From Caprella mutica (Eukaryota; Arthropoda; Malacostraca; Amphipoda; Caprellidae), in NCBI GenBank assembly GCA_947561585.1, contig CANNZV010001822.1, positions 1 through 64,000 of the forward strand: a stretch of 64,000 nucleotides of DNA, in the 5' to 3' direction. The position numbers and the translations under genes were made by a program. Each line of letters opens with the position of its first letter. Position 1 is the first letter of the stretch. Shown piece by piece: positions 46,754 to 57,849 of this stretch. The notes beneath the pieces were generated by a model. That model did not search any database. It was not told where the DNA came from and saw only the letters and a list, made by a program, of their open reading frames with translations.

Positions 46754-48201
46754 GGGTATCCGGCGGATTTTCCGAAAACGAATTAGCCGAAACCAAATTC
46801 TCCGAAAATTAATTCACCGAATCGGATTCTCCGAATATGAATTTGCCGAAAGCCAAATTTGTCGAAAACGGATTCGCCGCAGTGAGGATTTGCCGAAAGA
46901 CAAATATTACAGAAAGACTTATTTATAACAAAATGTAAAATTACAAAAAAGTTAAAGAAAAAAAAAACGAAACAACGAAATCATAAATTAAATGATCTTC
47001 TAATTATTCATTGTAGCTATTAATCTTTGTACCACAAAATTATTTTAATTTTTTATTTTAAAGACGTTTAATCTATAATTTAGTCAGAATCGATCAGTCA
47101 GTTTTGGGAGCATGTTACATTTCTTTCATTTGAGCGTTTGGCTTGCTTTTAGGTTGTATGTTACTAACGTGTTTATTCATTTTTTGTGAATAATTCATGT
47201 TTACTGCTTTGTTTTAATGCAGGGATGATATATAACTATTTAGTTTTCTCCCCATGTTTAGAGATGCATCGATAACAAATTGTTAGCCGATTAGGTTTAT
47301 ATGTCTTTTATGCATAAAAATATAATTTCCAAAGTTTATATTAACCTGGGTTTTTACGATATTCATGAAATAGGATTATACACCGAGGTAGGTATTTAGA
47401 TTTAGATTTCTTCCTAAGTTACAAGTATATAATACCAACGCAATAATACAACCTAATTGCATCAAATCACTAGGATAACTTTTATGATATAGGGATCTCT
47501 TATTTATAATCGGGCACTTCAGTTAGGGAAAATTCTTATTAAAATATCATAATGAAATCATTATTGAATAGAGATACTGCCTAATTTACAATAGAGTAAT
47601 ATCTAAATCGTGTCATGATATAGCTCCCAATCGTACATTGGTTGATATGGGCAAATTAGTAAAACATTGAAAAACAGATTACAACTCGGATGCTGAATAA
47701 ACTAAAAATAAATAACTGAAGCTGAACAACTTGCCCAAACACTCATTTTAACCATGTTTCTCATTTTTTAACGCTACTTTCAGTTTTAGAGAATAGTTCA
47801 AGGGTTATTTTCTCAAACTAAGAAGAGGTATTCGACTTTGTATTATAGGTAGGCTCGTAGGCTTCATTTCGTATCACCTTTTCATTTTCCTCTTCCATTT
47901 GTGAGTGCAGTCGCCGGTGTTTGTCTCTTTTTTAATAACATTGCTTGGTAAGTGACTGCATTCAGGGAGTAGCTTTTTTGCATCCATAAGCGTTGTCAAA
48001 GACTGTGTGGTAGGTGCATTTTTCGTGGAGCCACTTTCCTTTCTACCTTCTTCCTCCAGTTCCTTGTATTTGATATTTTTGACGTCATCGATATAGTCAA
48101 CGATATGGTTGCAGCAGACGTTAAATCTCTACTAAAAATACATTAACCCAAACACGGCGAGTGGAAGAGGTGATACGTTTTCGGAAAATCAGCCTAGACC
48201 C
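46754..48201. mobile_element. Word-array element P2, long form
   Basis: The left end GGGTATCCGGCGGATTTTCC opens about ten GAATTTGCCGAAA-type units (to 46918). The right end, read inward, is GGGTCTAGGCTGATTTTCCG with one unit left. Bases 46930-47230 match P1 43580-43875. Bases 47240-48170 are absent from P1 and hold the ORF remnant shared with the element at 33404. P2 inserted into the transposase pseudogene. Confidence 0.85.
47865..48135 (-). pseudogene. Second copy of the ORF remnant shared by array elements
   Basis: The minus frame includes YIDDVKNIKYKELEEEGRKE and TTLMDAKKLLPECSHLP, clearly homologous at protein and DNA level to 34195-34400 (for example TAAGTGACTGCATTCA and GCCACTTTCCTTTCT on the plus strand in both). 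No start or full domain recognised. Confidence 0.6.
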
Positions 48202-48207
48202 ATTATA

Positions 48208-49030
48208 GGGTCTAGGCTGATTTTCCGAAAACGAATTGGGCGAAACCAAATTTTTTGAAAACTAATTCGCCGAACTGTTTTTCCGAATACATGTTTGCCG
48301 AATCCCAAATTTGCCGAAAACCAATTTTCCGAAATACGGATTTGCCGAAGGACAAATTTTCCGAATGACGAATATGGCGAAAATCAAATTTAATGTGTTT
48401 AAAAGAGCATTCTGTGGAACGTTGTAGTTCTCATCATTATATCTTATGCATAGAAAAATTTGCATATAAATTTGTGTTCCGCTAATTGGCATTACAAATA
48501 AAAGGTTGATAGAAATCAATGTTTTTAACTGAAACAAATTTATTCATGCAAGTGACACTATCGTTGAAGCTAGAGGTATATTGGGAAGATATAAACATAA
48601 CTAATAATTATGTTATTCATTACTAACAATTTTATATTCTAAACGCAATAAATGGAATAAATATTATGTCAGCCACAACACACCTTCTGTACGGAATACT
48701 ATTAACAACTGAATTCAAAATGAGGATCCCCTGCGTGCTTTATATGGCGTATTTACACAAAAAAATTTAGTTAAATAATCACACGAAGTTGTTTAGATTT
48801 TTTAACTCGCCGTGATATATCATTCCTGTATTAAAACAAAGCACTATAAATGGATTATTCACAAAAAATATGAATAAACACGTTATAGTAACACACAATC
48901 TAAAAACAAGCCAAACACTCAAATGAAATAAATATAACTTGCACCCTAAACTGACTAACCGATACTGACTGAATAAAGCTTGAACGTCTTTAAAATAAGA
49001 ACAAAGACAAAGGATCATTTATTATAATGT
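48208..49030. mobile_element. Word-array element P3, truncated, head-to-head with P2
   Basis: Starts GGGTCTAGGCTGATTTTCCG and about ten GAATTTGCCGAAA-type units to 48395. Bases 48400-49020 are the inverse of P1 43680-44280. The far end is missing; homology stops near 49030, beside the next foldback element. Confidence 0.8.
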
Positions 49031-49556
49031 ATATAAGCACCTTCATTTTAGGGTGACACTAAAAAGTTGTTGTTTTTCAGGGCCATTAGTCCAATACTGT
49101 GTACTCATGAAAAATAGCACAGGCGAAATTCTGAGTCATTTGGACAATATTTTAAGGTGACTCAAGTCAATTGAAATTTTACCCATATAGACACAAAAAA
49201 TACGAATATTCATACTATGCCATTCTATTTCAAAATTGACATATTGAGCAAGGTTTTTGTACACTGTACAAATATATGATTGTTTCCTCTTTAAAATGAA
49301 ACTGCAGTTTATACTCTTACAACAATGGATGGAAGAGGTTGGAGGAAAAAACCGTGGTGCTAAAATGACAGGGACGGATGGAAGAAATAACCCATTCATA
49401 GATTTTTCTATTAAGGTCCTGTTTTGGATAAAAAAAATCCCAGTTGTGAAAAATAACATACAATAAAACCCACGGTCACGAGAGAAAACCCTCATAAAAC
49501 CCCAGTGCAAAAAAAAAAGATCCAATTCCGTCTTGCACCACCTTTCAGTCGAATTA

Positions 49557-50210
49557 GGGCTAATCCACACCACGGTCCGCTCTTGCTTTAGTCACGGTCA
49601 GGTCTCATCCTGGTGAATTCACATGTTCGGTCCGGTCACGGTCTGCTCTCGCTCCCGTCCATTCTGTATCATCTGATTTACCAGTGATTATCATTGCACT
49701 TAATTGATGAACAGAATGAGAGAAAACAAAAAAGAAAAGATTTTCAGTTCATCCTATGCTTAAAGATAGGAAGTGTGAAGGATATCTACTCGTTGTATCC
49801 TCTTCTAATATATGACAAAACTAAATTTTTCAGTTATTTTCGAATGACTATTGGAACTTTTGAAAAAATCTGTATAAGATTGAAAATGATTTGAAAAAAG
49901 GAACATGCCACACCGAAAAAAAAAACCACTCCTAGAGAAAGACTTGTTGTATATTTAAGCCTCTAAGGTAAGAAATATGTTTAATATTCAAGAAAAACCA
50001 CTAAAATAATAAAACTGGACCGTGACTGGAGGTCTGTGGTAGTCCACACCGGCAACGCTCCGCTCACGGTCCAGTCAAAATATCTTCTGATTGAATCGTG
50101 ACTTGAGCGTGAGCGAAGCGTGACCTGACCGCAACTGCCAGTGTGAATGCTTTACGTGAAATGCATTAAAGAATATTGGACCGGACCGTGACTGGAGCGT
50201 GAATCAGCCC
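49557..50210 (+). mobile_element. PIF/Harbinger element with transposase remnant
   Basis: Ends GGGCTAATCCACACCACGGT and the inverse of GGACCGTGACTGGAGCGTGA then ATCAGCCC, with TTA on both sides. The terminal regions are rich in CGGTCACGGTC-type motifs. It encodes a transposase N-terminal piece. Confidence 0.85.
49694..49894 (+). pseudogene. Harbinger transposase N-terminal fragment
   Basis: 66 aa. DIYSLYPLLIYDKTKFFSYF and RMTIGTFEKI match the conserved region before the DDE core of PIF/Harbinger transposases (typically a 'KF..YFRMS..TF' signature). The DDE core is missing. Confidence 0.7.
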
Positions 50211-51571
50211 TTAAACTACCAAATTCAGAATACAATGAAAAGATCAGTTTTTTTGGAACTATTAGTTTTTTCAATTAATATATTTTAATTTATCCATTGC
50301 TATTACTATATTTAACATTATTAGTTGCTAACAAATTAATGTACACTATAACTAGTTCATTATGCTAAAATATTAAGAAAAATTCGTTGCTAACTAAAAA
50401 CTAGTGGTTATATTTTTAATAGCTTAATTTCAATATTGTCAATTCAATATTTAATTTCCTAATAGGGTTCTTCTATTTTATAACAGACATGAATTTACTG
50501 AATCTCCTTTATTTATACATAACTGAACCCTTCATATTATAACTTCATACTTCCTTAGTTACTTTTTTGCAAATTCTTTTTTTGGAGGACTGAACTTAAA
50601 ATATAAATATTTATGTAATTGATGCTGTTGGAAGAAACCTATAAGGTATTAGACAAGGCAATAACGAACCAAGCTATTAAAAATATATCGTTAACACCAA
50701 GATAAATAAATACATTATTCATTTTTTACATATTGTTTCATCACTAATCTTATATTATGAATTTCAAGGCATAATATAATACATGAATTAAAGATCTGAA
50801 TTTAATATCTAATTTTTGGAAACTCGTGTATCTTAAATAGAAGATATTTATTGGTTAATTACTAACTAAACACAAAGAAAATATATAAGCTATTGACAAT
50901 CTATCACCACTTGGCGATGAATAAAAGTTTTATGTTAGCAATGAATTTTGTTTAATATCTTAACAGCATGAACTAATTAGAGCTTATATAATTTTTTAGC
51001 AATAATTAATGTTACCTACTATATTAATAGCAATGAATAAGGCTACGTACTTCTTTTTTTATTGTATTTCAAATTTGGTAATTTTACTTTAAGTAAAAAT
51101 GGTGTTTGTTGCATTGGGGGGTATTTTACTTGTGTGTTTTTGATCAGCGGTTTTTTAACGGGTGGTTTAATTGCTCGGGGTTTTAGAGCAAGGGGGGGGG
51201 GGATTCTTTCCCTAGAATCCAAGATAAGACCTTATAAGCAAAACAAAGATTGGCTTGTTTCTTCGAACCTTTGTAGTTAGAGTATAAACTGCAGTTTCAT
51301 ATTAAAAAGGAATTAATCATTTATATGTACAGTGTACAAGAAACTTGCTCAATATGTCAAATTTGAAATAAACTAGAAAATTCTGAATATTTGTAATTTG
51401 TGTCTATAAGGGTAAAATTTCAACTGACTTGAGTCACCTCTAAATATTGTCCAAATGACCCAGCATTTCGCTTGTGTCATTTTTTCATGGGCAGGCAGTA
51501 TTGGACCAATATCTATTCGATTCAATTAATTTTAGAAATTCACCCCTATGTATGTATACTATATGACTCCA

Positions 51572-52136
51572 GGACAATAACCCCCCGTGCAAAAAAAAAA
51601 CCCCGCGGTCAAGCCCCCCGTGTAAAATACCCCTCGGACAAAAAAAAACAAGCAAAAAACCCCCGGTGCAAAAGAAACCCGGTCTATATAAATAGCATAA
51701 TTCATTTTTATTAATATATTAAACATTATTCACCGCGAACCAATAATTATTACATTTTCTTCGAAAATATGACATAAAAATTTGCAAAATAAGGTATACC
51801 CAATTACCTATTTTATAGTAAAAATAAGTACAGTATACATTTTGTCACTATCAAACCGGACCGCTAACCTAACCTTAGGTGCACTATATCTCTTTATATT
51901 TGTAACATATAGTAATTTTATTAGTAAAAAATTAATGAAAATTAATAAAATAGAATTAGGCTATTTATATAGACCGGGGGTTTTTTGCACCGGCGGCTTT
52001 TTGCTTGGGGGGTTCTTGTCCGGGGGGTATTAGTCCGTGGGGTTTATTGCACGGGGTTTTTTGTCCGGGGAATATATTGCATGGGATGGGGGAGGGGGTT
52101 GACCGCGGAGGGTTTTTTCACGGGGGGTTATTGTCC
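51572..52136. mobile_element. Short word-array element (word GGACAAWAACCCCCC)
   Basis: 565 bp. The left array (51572-51697) and inverse right array (51963-52136) contain GGACAATAACCCCCC, GTGCAAAAAACCCC, GGTCAAGCCCCCC and GGACAAGAACCCCCC types. The middle 260 bp is AT-rich. Frames through the arrays give low-complexity peptides and are not genes. Confidence 0.8.
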
Positions 52137-53326
52137 TGTCACCGTACTATATATGTATAGTAAGTGATCTGATTTCTATATACATACACATGAAATGAAT
52201 GACAATACAAGTGTTTCGCCTTGCACATCTGACCCTTTTTTATTTATTAGTCAGAGAGGGAGGAGAGTACAAACAGGGGAGGGGGGAGCAAAAGTAAGAG
52301 GGGATAAAAGGTGGAGGAGGCAAAAAGAGGAGAAGGGATATAAGAACTGAATCAATCCAGGATAGTAAGTTTTTAAATAGTGTATTTTTTGATCATAAAA
52401 TGATTTTTATTCTGCCACACATGCATAAAGGGAGAGGAGGCAAATAAAGATGAAGGGGCATAACGTCACATATAAAACATAACGTAATTAATACAACATA
52501 GTAAGTTTGTAAATAATATATATACAAGGTGATCCAAAAATATATAGAATGATCCAAATATATATATAGATATATATTAATATTTGATCATAAAATTAAC
52601 TTTAATCTACCACATTTGCAAAATCCAATATGAGCCTGATGAACTATTCTGTAAAACACCATACACTCACTTCACATGAGAGTTTACACATCACTGTTCC
52701 CACAGGTGTTTCTATAGTTGGTGTATTCAACTCTGATATCAACTGATATCAGAGAGCTTAGTTTATTGTATGATGACGTCAAGTTGTTTCATCCCAAATA
52801 ACAATTGGGTCCTGTTTTCTTTCAGAAGTCGTTTGTTGGCCAAATTTTGTTCGATTCTGATTATTTGCCTCTGAGATATAAATCCCTTAGGGCAGTTGTT
52901 CCCAGGCTTTCATTTCTCTTGAACCTAAACTGAAAACTACTAAATAATCACGGACCACCTTTCATATCTATAACATATAGAGTGTCTTTACTTCAGGAAA
53001 TGAATATAAATTGAAAAATATATGGTGTAGTGCAATATTATGCAATTATGGAAAGTATATCAGAAGTAGTAACAATTGAAAATACATATATTTTAATATT
53101 GTGTAATAGTGGATAGAAAATCGACAACAAATTACATCAAAACCTCGTAGAAGATCAGAGTTACGTTCCAAGTTTGTTTGGTCTAGTAAGAAACTCACTT
53201 CAGTAGTTTCCTACTAGACCAACATCGTTTTCTCTAAAAGTGAAGCGGTGACTTTAACATTCCGATAGCTCTATTTGTTTATGACAACTTTAATGTCAAA
53301 TTAATGGTGACTAACATACCAACTTT
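52137..53326. other. Gene-free stretch
   Basis: Purine-rich run at 52240-52345, a short hairpin CTGATATCA/TGATATCAG (52732-52752), a hairpin TGGTCTAGTA...TACTAGACCA (53189-53222), and possible old hAT-type MITE sequence near 52900-52970 (GTTCCCAGGC, GGACCACC). No gene seen. Confidence 0.4.
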
Positions 53327-54142
53327 GGTATCCGGTAAATTCATCGCCGTAAATTCATCGCATGGTAAATTCATCGCATGGTAAATTCATTGCATGGTAA
53401 ATTCATTGCATGGTAAATTCATCACATGGTAAATTCATCGCGTGGTAAATTCATCGCACAGTAAATTCATCGCATGGTAAATTCATCGCATGAAATTTCT
53501 ATATTGAACAGTGAACAGGTTTCAACAAATTTAAAATTAATACTCTTTTAAACTTCTGTTCTGTTCTAATTCATCGCATGGTAAATTCATGGCATGGTAA
53601 ATTCATCGCATGGTAAATTCATCGCATGGTAAATTCATTGCATGGTAAATTCATTGCATGGTAAATTCATCGCATGGTAAATTATAAGATTAAATTGATA
53701 AAAATTGATAAACTCTTTGCAAATAATTGCGCCGACCTTACTTTATTTTTCACTGGATTAGGGTAATTTGTTTGTACGAATCTGTGCTTTTATTTTTTTC
53801 AAATGACTTGATTTTTAGTAATAGAATTTCATACAATTTTCACATGTATATCATACAATTACTACAATATATTTAATATGTGGGTAATTGAATTAATTTA
53901 TTATTTTATAGTTATGCATATTTCTCTTTAATTTAAATCTATATTATTTCTCAAATTACGTATATGTGTAGCTACTCATAGTTTGAAGAACAAAAAATAT
54001 GATCAGCAAAGCATAATAATTGCATCAGTAAATGGGAACCAGGTTTTTTAATTATTTAAGAGGTATTGCTTACAATTTATCTTTTTAAAAATAATTTAGA
54101 TGTATTTTTGTGCAGTTGTAACGATAGAATTAAATTTTAATA
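53327..54142 (+). mobile_element. Word-array element W (word GGTAAATTCATCGCAT)
   Basis: Starts GGTATCCGGTAAATTCATCG, whose first nine bases match the left end of P1/P2. About 17 units of 16 bp follow (53334-53505 and 53566-53690), separated by a 60-bp spacer. The interior 53690-54142 matches 8990-9340 plus 15131-15290. The right terminus was not identified. Confidence 0.8.
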
Positions 54143-54226
54143 TGAACTGTTTGCTTTAGCAACATATCCATGTATTATTTCGTGGATCGACAATTGGGCC
54201 CAGAACAATTGGGCCCACGACAATTG

Positions 54227-54564
54227 TGTTAGAATTAGGTTAAATAACAGTGGGTTAAAAACGTTAAGACATAGAGTTTATTTAAAGAGTAAATATGTTA
54301 TACAATTAGAAGTCTATTGAGAGATGAGTGGAACACATCTCTCACTGAGTAATGTAAAGAACCGACTGCCTTCAGAAACTACAAGCAGTGGTATTTAACC
54401 CTCGACGGAAGTGTGATCGACTTTAGACCTTACGTCCGTTTCTCATTAAAAGTAATGCATGGTTATTGAAACAATAGGTAATTTAATATAGCTGAGCTAG
54501 TCTAACAGGAAATTAATATTAAACATATAACGAGTGTGTAATACATTTAACTAAAATTTCAACA
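54227..54564 (-). repeat. copia 3' LTR
   Basis: 338 bp, matching the 5' LTR. Preceded on the minus strand by the purine run GTGAGGAGGAG. Confidence 0.95.
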
Positions 54565-54581
54565 CTCCTCCTCACACGACA

Positions 54582-56429
54582 TTATATATTTTTCATGCCA
54601 ATTAATTCAACTAATTTGGTAAATCTATCAATAGGCAACGGTTTAGTGAATATGTCAGCGAGCATAGTTTCACTGGGGCAATACACAAGTTTAATTGTGT
54701 TTGAAGCAACAAGATCTCTAATGTAATGAAATTTAATATCAATGTGTTTCGATCTAGGATGATTTTTTGCTTTTTTAGCAATACAAATAGCTGACTGATT
54801 ATCCTCAAACAAAACTATAGGATTCTTATTTGGTACTTTAAGATCTAATAGTAATTTATTTAGAAATACAGCTTCTTGGGAGGCTCCAGAGAGGGAAACA
54901 TATTCAGCTTCAGCTGTTGATAAAGCAACACATGACTGTTTCACAGAGCGCCAAGAAATAATGGAATTATTTAACATAAAGCATTGGCCAGAAGTACTTT
55001 TCCTATCAACTCTGTTTCCTGCCCAGTCGGCATCAGAATAACCTATCAACTCAAAATCTTCATTACCATATGTAATGCCAAGATCCGGTGTGCCCTTTAG
55101 GTATCTAAATATTCTCTTAATTGCAGACCAGTGCTTAGTGTTTGGATTGGAACAAAATTTAGAGACATTTCCAACTGCATAAGTTATGTCCGGTCTAGTT
55201 TTAGTAGATAGATACAGTAAGGCACCTACAGCTGACTGATATTTAGTTTTGTCTACTAGTTCACAATCATCAGTAGTTGGTTCCAAATGGGAATTAACAT
55301 CAGCAGGGGTTGAAATAGGTTTGCAATTATTGAATTCAAATCTATCTAATAACTCGTTGACAAATGAATATTGATTTAGGGCTATTTTATTTTCGTCTTG
55401 TACGATTTTTATGCCTAAGAAATAGGATAATTTTCCTAAGTCTTTCATCTCAAATTTAGCACTTAAATCAATCTTGATTTTAGTCAGATCATCATAGTTC
55501 TTACATGCTACAATAATATCATCTACATACACAGAAATGAAGCATGGAGAGTTATTGATTAATTTAACATATATACAAGAGTCACAAGAGGACTGAATAA
55601 ATCCTAAGGATTTAAGATATGCATCCAACGCATCATTCCAACATTTGGGTGATTGTTTTAATCCATACATAGATTTATTAAGTTTACATACTAAATCTTC
55701 TTTTCCTGGAATAGCATAGCCAGGAGGCTGTCTAATATGAACATTTTCTTTAAGATCCCCATTCAAAAAAGCAGAATTGACATCCAAGTGATGTACAAAT
55801 AATTTTTGGTTAGCTGCTAAAGATAACATGGTTCGCACCGATTCACATCTCACTACAGGAGCAAAAATTTCATCATAGTCGATTCCAGGTCTCTGTAAAA
55901 AACCCTGAGCGACTAATCTAGCTTTATATGAAACCACTCTACCATCAGATCCCTTTTTTCTTTTAAACACCCATTTAGATTTAATTATGTTAAAATCTGA
56001 GGTAGGTTTTACGAGTTCAAAAACTTTATGTTTCTCAAAAGCATTTAATTCCCTCTCCATGGCATGTTTCCATTTAGAGGATTCAGAACCGCTATTAAGA
56101 GCCTCAGATACCGACCTAGGTTCGATATTGATATTCCCATTGACTAATAAACCCTCCTCCTCCTCCTCAAAATGATCATACTCCCAACTACCATATCTAA
56201 TAGGAGCTCGACGAATTCTAGACGATCGTCTAAGATCCTCATTAGGACTGATAGCTGGTACAGGTTGCGCCTCAGGGAGGATTATTGGAGGATTATCGTC
56301 AGGAGGTTGATTCTCAGGTCCAGCAGGTTCTGAATCTTCTGAATGGAACACCAGTGGAGAGGTAGGAGTCTCACTCAGTTGAGGGCTCTCAATCTTAGAT
56401 GAAATTGATTCATCAAAGGTTACATTCAT
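54582..56429 (-). CDS. pol: copia Pol remnant: reverse transcriptase and RNase H
   Basis: 615 aa intact frame. Residues about 1-80 are the variable linker that normally follows integrase (SSRIRRAPIRYG). RT motifs: WVFKRKKGSDGRVVSYKARL, FAPVVRCESVRTMLSLAA, VHHLDVNSAFLNGDL (first catalytic Asp) and FISVYVDDIIVAC (YVDD). RNase H motifs: GYSDADWAGNRVDRKSTSG, SCVALSTAEAEYVSLS, LFEDNQSAICIA and SKHIDIKFHYIRD. It ends shortly after LADIFTKPLP, as in complete copia proteins. It overlaps gag by 17 bp in another frame; protease and integrase are absent, so its start may be only apparent. Confidence 0.93.
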   Translation of the reverse strand: MNVTFDESISSKIESPQLSETPTSPLVFHSEDSEPAGPENQPPDDNPPIILPEAQPVPAISPNEDLRRSSRIRRAPIRYGSWEYDHFEEEEEGLLVNGNINIEPRSVSEALNSGSESSKWKHAMERELNAFEKHKVFELVKPTSDFNIIKSKWVFKRKKGSDGRVVSYKARLVAQGFLQRPGIDYDEIFAPVVRCESVRTMLSLAANQKLFVHHLDVNSAFLNGDLKENVHIRQPPGYAIPGKEDLVCKLNKSMYGLKQSPKCWNDALDAYLKSLGFIQSSCDSCIYVKLINNSPCFISVYVDDIIVACKNYDDLTKIKIDLSAKFEMKDLGKLSYFLGIKIVQDENKIALNQYSFVNELLDRFEFNNCKPISTPADVNSHLEPTTDDCELVDKTKYQSAVGALLYLSTKTRPDITYAVGNVSKFCSNPNTKHWSAIKRIFRYLKGTPDLGITYGNEDFELIGYSDADWAGNRVDRKSTSGQCFMLNNSIISWRSVKQSCVALSTAEAEYVSLSGASQEAVFLNKLLLDLKVPNKNPIVLFEDNQSAICIAKKAKNHPRSKHIDIKFHYIRDLVASNTIKLVYCPSETMLADIFTKPLPIDRFTKLVELIGMKNI

Positions 56430-57201
56430 TTACAACATTTGGCTGGTTTTGAGTTCTGTCAGTTTGAGAAGACCTTTTAAATTTAAAGCAGTCTTTTTTC
56501 AGGTGTCCCATCTTTTTGCAGAAATGGCAAATGATGGACTGTTTATTTACTCCAGCATAATTCTGAGTATTGGATAATGCTAATGCATTATTGGATTTAA
56601 TACTCAACTTTTCAGCTTCTTTCCGGAGTGTGTCAGCTACGGTAATCCAGTTAGGGATGTCTGTCTGAGCTTCAAGTGCGGTGACAAGCACTTCAAACGG
56701 CCCTGGTAGTGATGACAGGAGACAAATAACTTTATCCTCTTCACTGATCACTTGATTTAACAAGGCAAGCTCTTGAAAAACTTCAGTTAGTTCCTTCAAA
56801 TGAAAGTAGAGTAGTTCGGGAGACTTCAATTTTAGATTGTAGAGCTTTTTCTTCAGACGAAATTTGTTAGCCCACGTGTTTTTCTGAAACGTTTCTTGAA
56901 GGGTGGTCCAGACAGCGTGTGGATCCTTCGGTTGTCCAACTAAGTACAATTGATCCGGTGAAATAGATAGTACTATATCTGCCAGAGCCTTATTATAATT
57001 ATTAGCATAGGCATTCTTCGCCTCAGTTGAAGCTGAATCAATTGGAACTGGTTTAGATCCATCAGCAAAATCCATCAGTTTCTCTCGTAAGAGATACATC
57101 TTCATTTGTATCCTCCATGTAGGGTAATTATTTCCGTCTAGGGGAACAATCCCCTGTAACTTATTTGAAGACATGTTTTCAAAGTATTTATTATCATTCA
57201 A
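56413..57201 (-). CDS. gag: copia Gag
   Basis: 262 aa. The N-terminal PLDGNNYPTWRIQMKMYL signature is typical of copia Gag. The middle (about residues 90-200) is the usual helical Gag region. A single CCHC knuckle, CHFCKKMGHLKKDC, lies near residues 225-238 and would bind RNA. It forms the particle shell. The reading frame ends shortly after the knuckle at a stop created by the internal deletion junction, so the normal run-on into protease is lost. Confidence 0.93.
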   Translation of the reverse strand: MNDNKYFENMSSNKLQGIVPLDGNNYPTWRIQMKMYLLREKLMDFADGSKPVPIDSASTEAKNAYANNYNKALADIVLSISPDQLYLVGQPKDPHAVWTTLQETFQKNTWANKFRLKKKLYNLKLKSPELLYFHLKELTEVFQELALLNQVISEEDKVICLLSSLPGPFEVLVTALEAQTDIPNWITVADTLRKEAEKLSIKSNNALALSNTQNYAGVNKQSIICHFCKKMGHLKKDCFKFKRSSQTDRTQNQPNVVNECNL

Positions 57202-57540
57202 TACTTAACAAACATAAACAACCAAAGCAGTTAAATTGATTTACTGTTTAACTGAATTGATGTTTTAACATTATTCTAATTCATAAGAATAACTGAATAT
57301 AATTATTAATATTCAATTGGAACAGCAACACAAGTCTTAGTTCGCAAGACCGTTTGTTGAAAGTATTTATTATCATTCAATACTTAACAAACATAAACAA
57401 ACAAAGCAGTTAAATTGATTTACTGTTTAACTGAATTTGATGTTTTAAAATTATTCTAATTCATAAGAATAACTTCACTGAATATAATTATTAATATTTA
57501 ATTGGAACAGCAACACAAGTCTTAGTTCGCAAGAACTTTT
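57180..57540 (-). repeat. 180-bp tandem duplication in copia leader
   Basis: 57180-57359 and 57360-57540 are near identical (both start AAGTATTTATTATCATTCAA and contain GAACAGCAACACAAGTCTTA). The first unit overlaps the gag start region by about 20 bases. Confidence 0.92.
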
Positions 57541-57830
57541 TGTTGAAAGACTGTTTACCAAAGGATAAGGTCACAGATTTAAAGGTAATTTGTGACCTCT
57601 CTTGACACCTCTTCCGCACAAATACTAGATAATTATATTATAAAACAAGTGCATTTTTCGCTAGAGCAATCATTATAATTGACCTCATTAGCGCGTTAAC
57701 ACGATATGCTTACGCAAGCGTTCGAGTGATATGTTTCATATAGGTTAACACTTTTTCACTGCACTTCGTTTTTATTACTGTTATAAACTTCTAATTTGTT
57801 TAAACATAATTTGATTTATAAACTCTTATC

Positions 57831-57849
57831 GTTCACTGGGCCCATAACC
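57831..57849 (-). promoter_or_regulatory. Primer binding site (initiator tRNA-Met internal half)
   Basis: Directly after the 5' LTR the minus strand reads GGTTATGGGCCCAGTGAAC. This matches the copia-type site complementary to the anticodon-side half of initiator tRNA-Met rather than to a tRNA 3' end. Confidence 0.85.

Larger units (their letters stand above)
49086..51510. mobile_element. Foldback element with degenerate A/C-rich arrays
   Basis: Arms: 49086-49310 is inverse to 51290-51510 (ATTAGTCCAATACTG and CAGTATTGGACCAAT; CTTGCTCAATATGTCAAATT and its mirror). Inward of the arms, 49320-49512 and 51105-51215 carry poorly conserved units of CAAAAAACCCC type. A PIF-type insertion lies at 49557-50210. 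Bases 50214-51050 are AT-rich without genes. Confidence 0.7.

Noticed and set aside
51985..52167. ORF rich in GVLVRG repeats
   Set aside because: Translation of the terminal array of a short element, with no start context or partner.
53334..53690. CRISPR-like look of the ATTCATCGCATGGTAA array
   Set aside because: 16-bp head-to-tail units without spacers, at a transposon terminus.
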